From Methanobacteriota archaeon (GTDB lineage: Archaea > Thermoplasmatota > DTKX01 > GCA-020343715), in NCBI GenBank assembly GCA_030597775.1, contig JAUVRF010000108.1, positions 1 through 6,418 on the forward strand: a DNA stretch of 6,418 nucleotides, written 5' to 3'. This document shows positions 6,054 to 6,418 of the stretch, piece after piece. Position 1 is the first letter of the stretch. The number at the start of each line of letters is the position of its first letter. The notes below the pieces were generated by a model, which had not been told where the DNA came from, did not search any database, and saw only the letters and a program-made list of their open reading frames with translations. The translations under genes and the position numbers were made by a program.

Positions 6054-6418
6054 TGGACTTCAACCCGGCGTCGCCCGTCATGAGCGCGCTCATCATCGGC
6101 ATCATCTACGGCGCCACGTTCTGCACCCTGACCTGTTCGCCCTTCATCGCCAGCTACATCATCGGGACCGACCGGGGCACACGGAGGGGCATGTGGCTCT
6201 CCATCATCTTCAACGCGGGCCGGGTGATGACCTACGCAATGCTGGGCCTGGCAGTGGGCCTGGCAGGCGGCAGGTTCCTGGTGGAGGGCTCATACGCCAT
6301 GTGGGGTGCCCTCGTCTTCGGTGCGGCCGTAGCGGTCATCGGCCTCTGGATCGCGGTACGGAGGAGGTCGCCTGCCGCTGGATGTGGCTGCAGCCCGGAT
6401 GCATCATTTTTCGATCGC
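6053..6418 (+). CDS. Multi-pass membrane protein, DsbD/CcdA- or TauE/SafE-like, 3'-truncated
   Basis: The 122 residues in the window start at ATG 6053, which shares its A with the TGA of ATPase copy 2 (TGATG), and the frame runs off the right edge. Three hydrophobic segments are visible (about 9-38, 45-72 and 80-103). The first carries C24-TLT-C28-SPF followed by ASYIIG; a Cys near a Pro in the first membrane helix recalls the thiol-transferring helix of DsbD/CcdA and the related membrane domains often annotated as TauE/SafE. After the third segment comes a short loop with C111-G-C113. DsbD/CcdA-type proteins carry reducing equivalents across the membrane; TauE/SafE annotations imply anion export, a role often assigned by homology only. 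Given the operon, a thiol redox or small-molecule transport role linked to the reductase is plausible but unproven. Family assignment is tentative because the second half is missing. Confidence 0.7.
   Translation, partial: MDFNPASPVMSALIIGIIYGATFCTLTCSPFIASYIIGTDRGTRRGMWLSIIFNAGRVMTYAMLGLAVGLAGGRFLVEGSYAMWGALVFGAAVAVIGLWIAVRRRSPAAGCGCSPDASFFDR

Larger units (their letters stand above)
1154..6418 (+). other. Probable single operon: membrane-linked, ATP-driven double-cubane reductase system
   Basis: Five genes run in one direction with these junctions: TAG directly followed by ATG (2912-2917), GTGA overlaps of four bases (4360-4363 and 5250-5253), and a TGATG overlap of one base (6051-6055). 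No terminator-like T-tract or intergenic gap interrupts them. The gene content forms a coherent electron path from membrane polyferredoxin to ATPase pair to iron-sulfur reductase, followed by a membrane protein of uncertain role. The operon continues beyond the right edge. Confidence 0.75.

Noticed and set aside
6401..6418. Short T-run near the right edge as a terminator
   Set aside because: It lies inside an open coding frame, has only five T bases and no preceding hairpin that I can make out.
1..6418. tRNA, rRNA, CRISPR arrays, insertion sequences, attachment sites
   Set aside because: Nearly every base is accounted for by six same-strand coding regions. No regularly spaced repeats, inverted terminal repeats, transposase motifs or RNA gene signatures were seen.

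Overview
The window looks like part of a GC-rich archaeal genome, probably from a Thermoplasmatota-like or other anaerobic euryarchaeal lineage. Three observations support this, as inference only. ATA (Ile) and AGG (Arg) codons are frequent despite the high GC content. An isolated TTAAATA box stands where an archaeal TATA element would precede a nearly leaderless start. The gene families present (2-hydroxyacyl-CoA dehydratase-type iron-sulfur enzymes and their BadF/BcrA-type ATPases, plus a NapH/NosR-like polyferredoxin) are typical of strict anaerobes. There is no rRNA or other phylogenetic marker, so the lineage stays open.

Layout, all on the + strand with almost no non-coding DNA: (1) the 3' part of a beta-propeller protein with PQQ/WD-like repeats (2-1093, open at the left edge); (2) a short gap holding a putative promoter (about 1121-1128); (3) a membrane protein with one N-terminal membrane segment, an extracytoplasmic beta-type domain, further membrane segments with CxxxCP/CxxCP motifs and a cytoplasmic 2x[4Fe-4S] ferredoxin domain (1154-2914); (4) a protein resembling the double-cubane-cluster reductases (E. 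coli YjiM, Carboxydothermus DCCP) (2915-4363); (5 and 6) two tandem, non-identical ATPases of the BadF/BadG/BcrA/BcrD activator family, each with both cluster cysteines (4360-5253 and 5250-6053); (7) the N-terminal part of a multi-pass membrane protein resembling the DsbD/CcdA or TauE/SafE families (6053-6418, open at the right edge).

Genes 3 to 7 abut or overlap by 1 to 4 bases, so they are very probably one translationally coupled operon. The most economical reading is an ATP-driven low-potential reductase. Electrons would pass from the membrane polyferredoxin to a [4Fe-4S] ATPase dimer, whose ATP hydrolysis pushes them one at a time into the double-cubane enzyme, which reduces an unknown substrate. 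The duplicated ATPases suggest a heterodimer, as in benzoyl-CoA reductase (BcrA/BcrD), next to a single double-cubane-type catalytic protein. That combination, with two dedicated membrane proteins, is the most unusual thing here.
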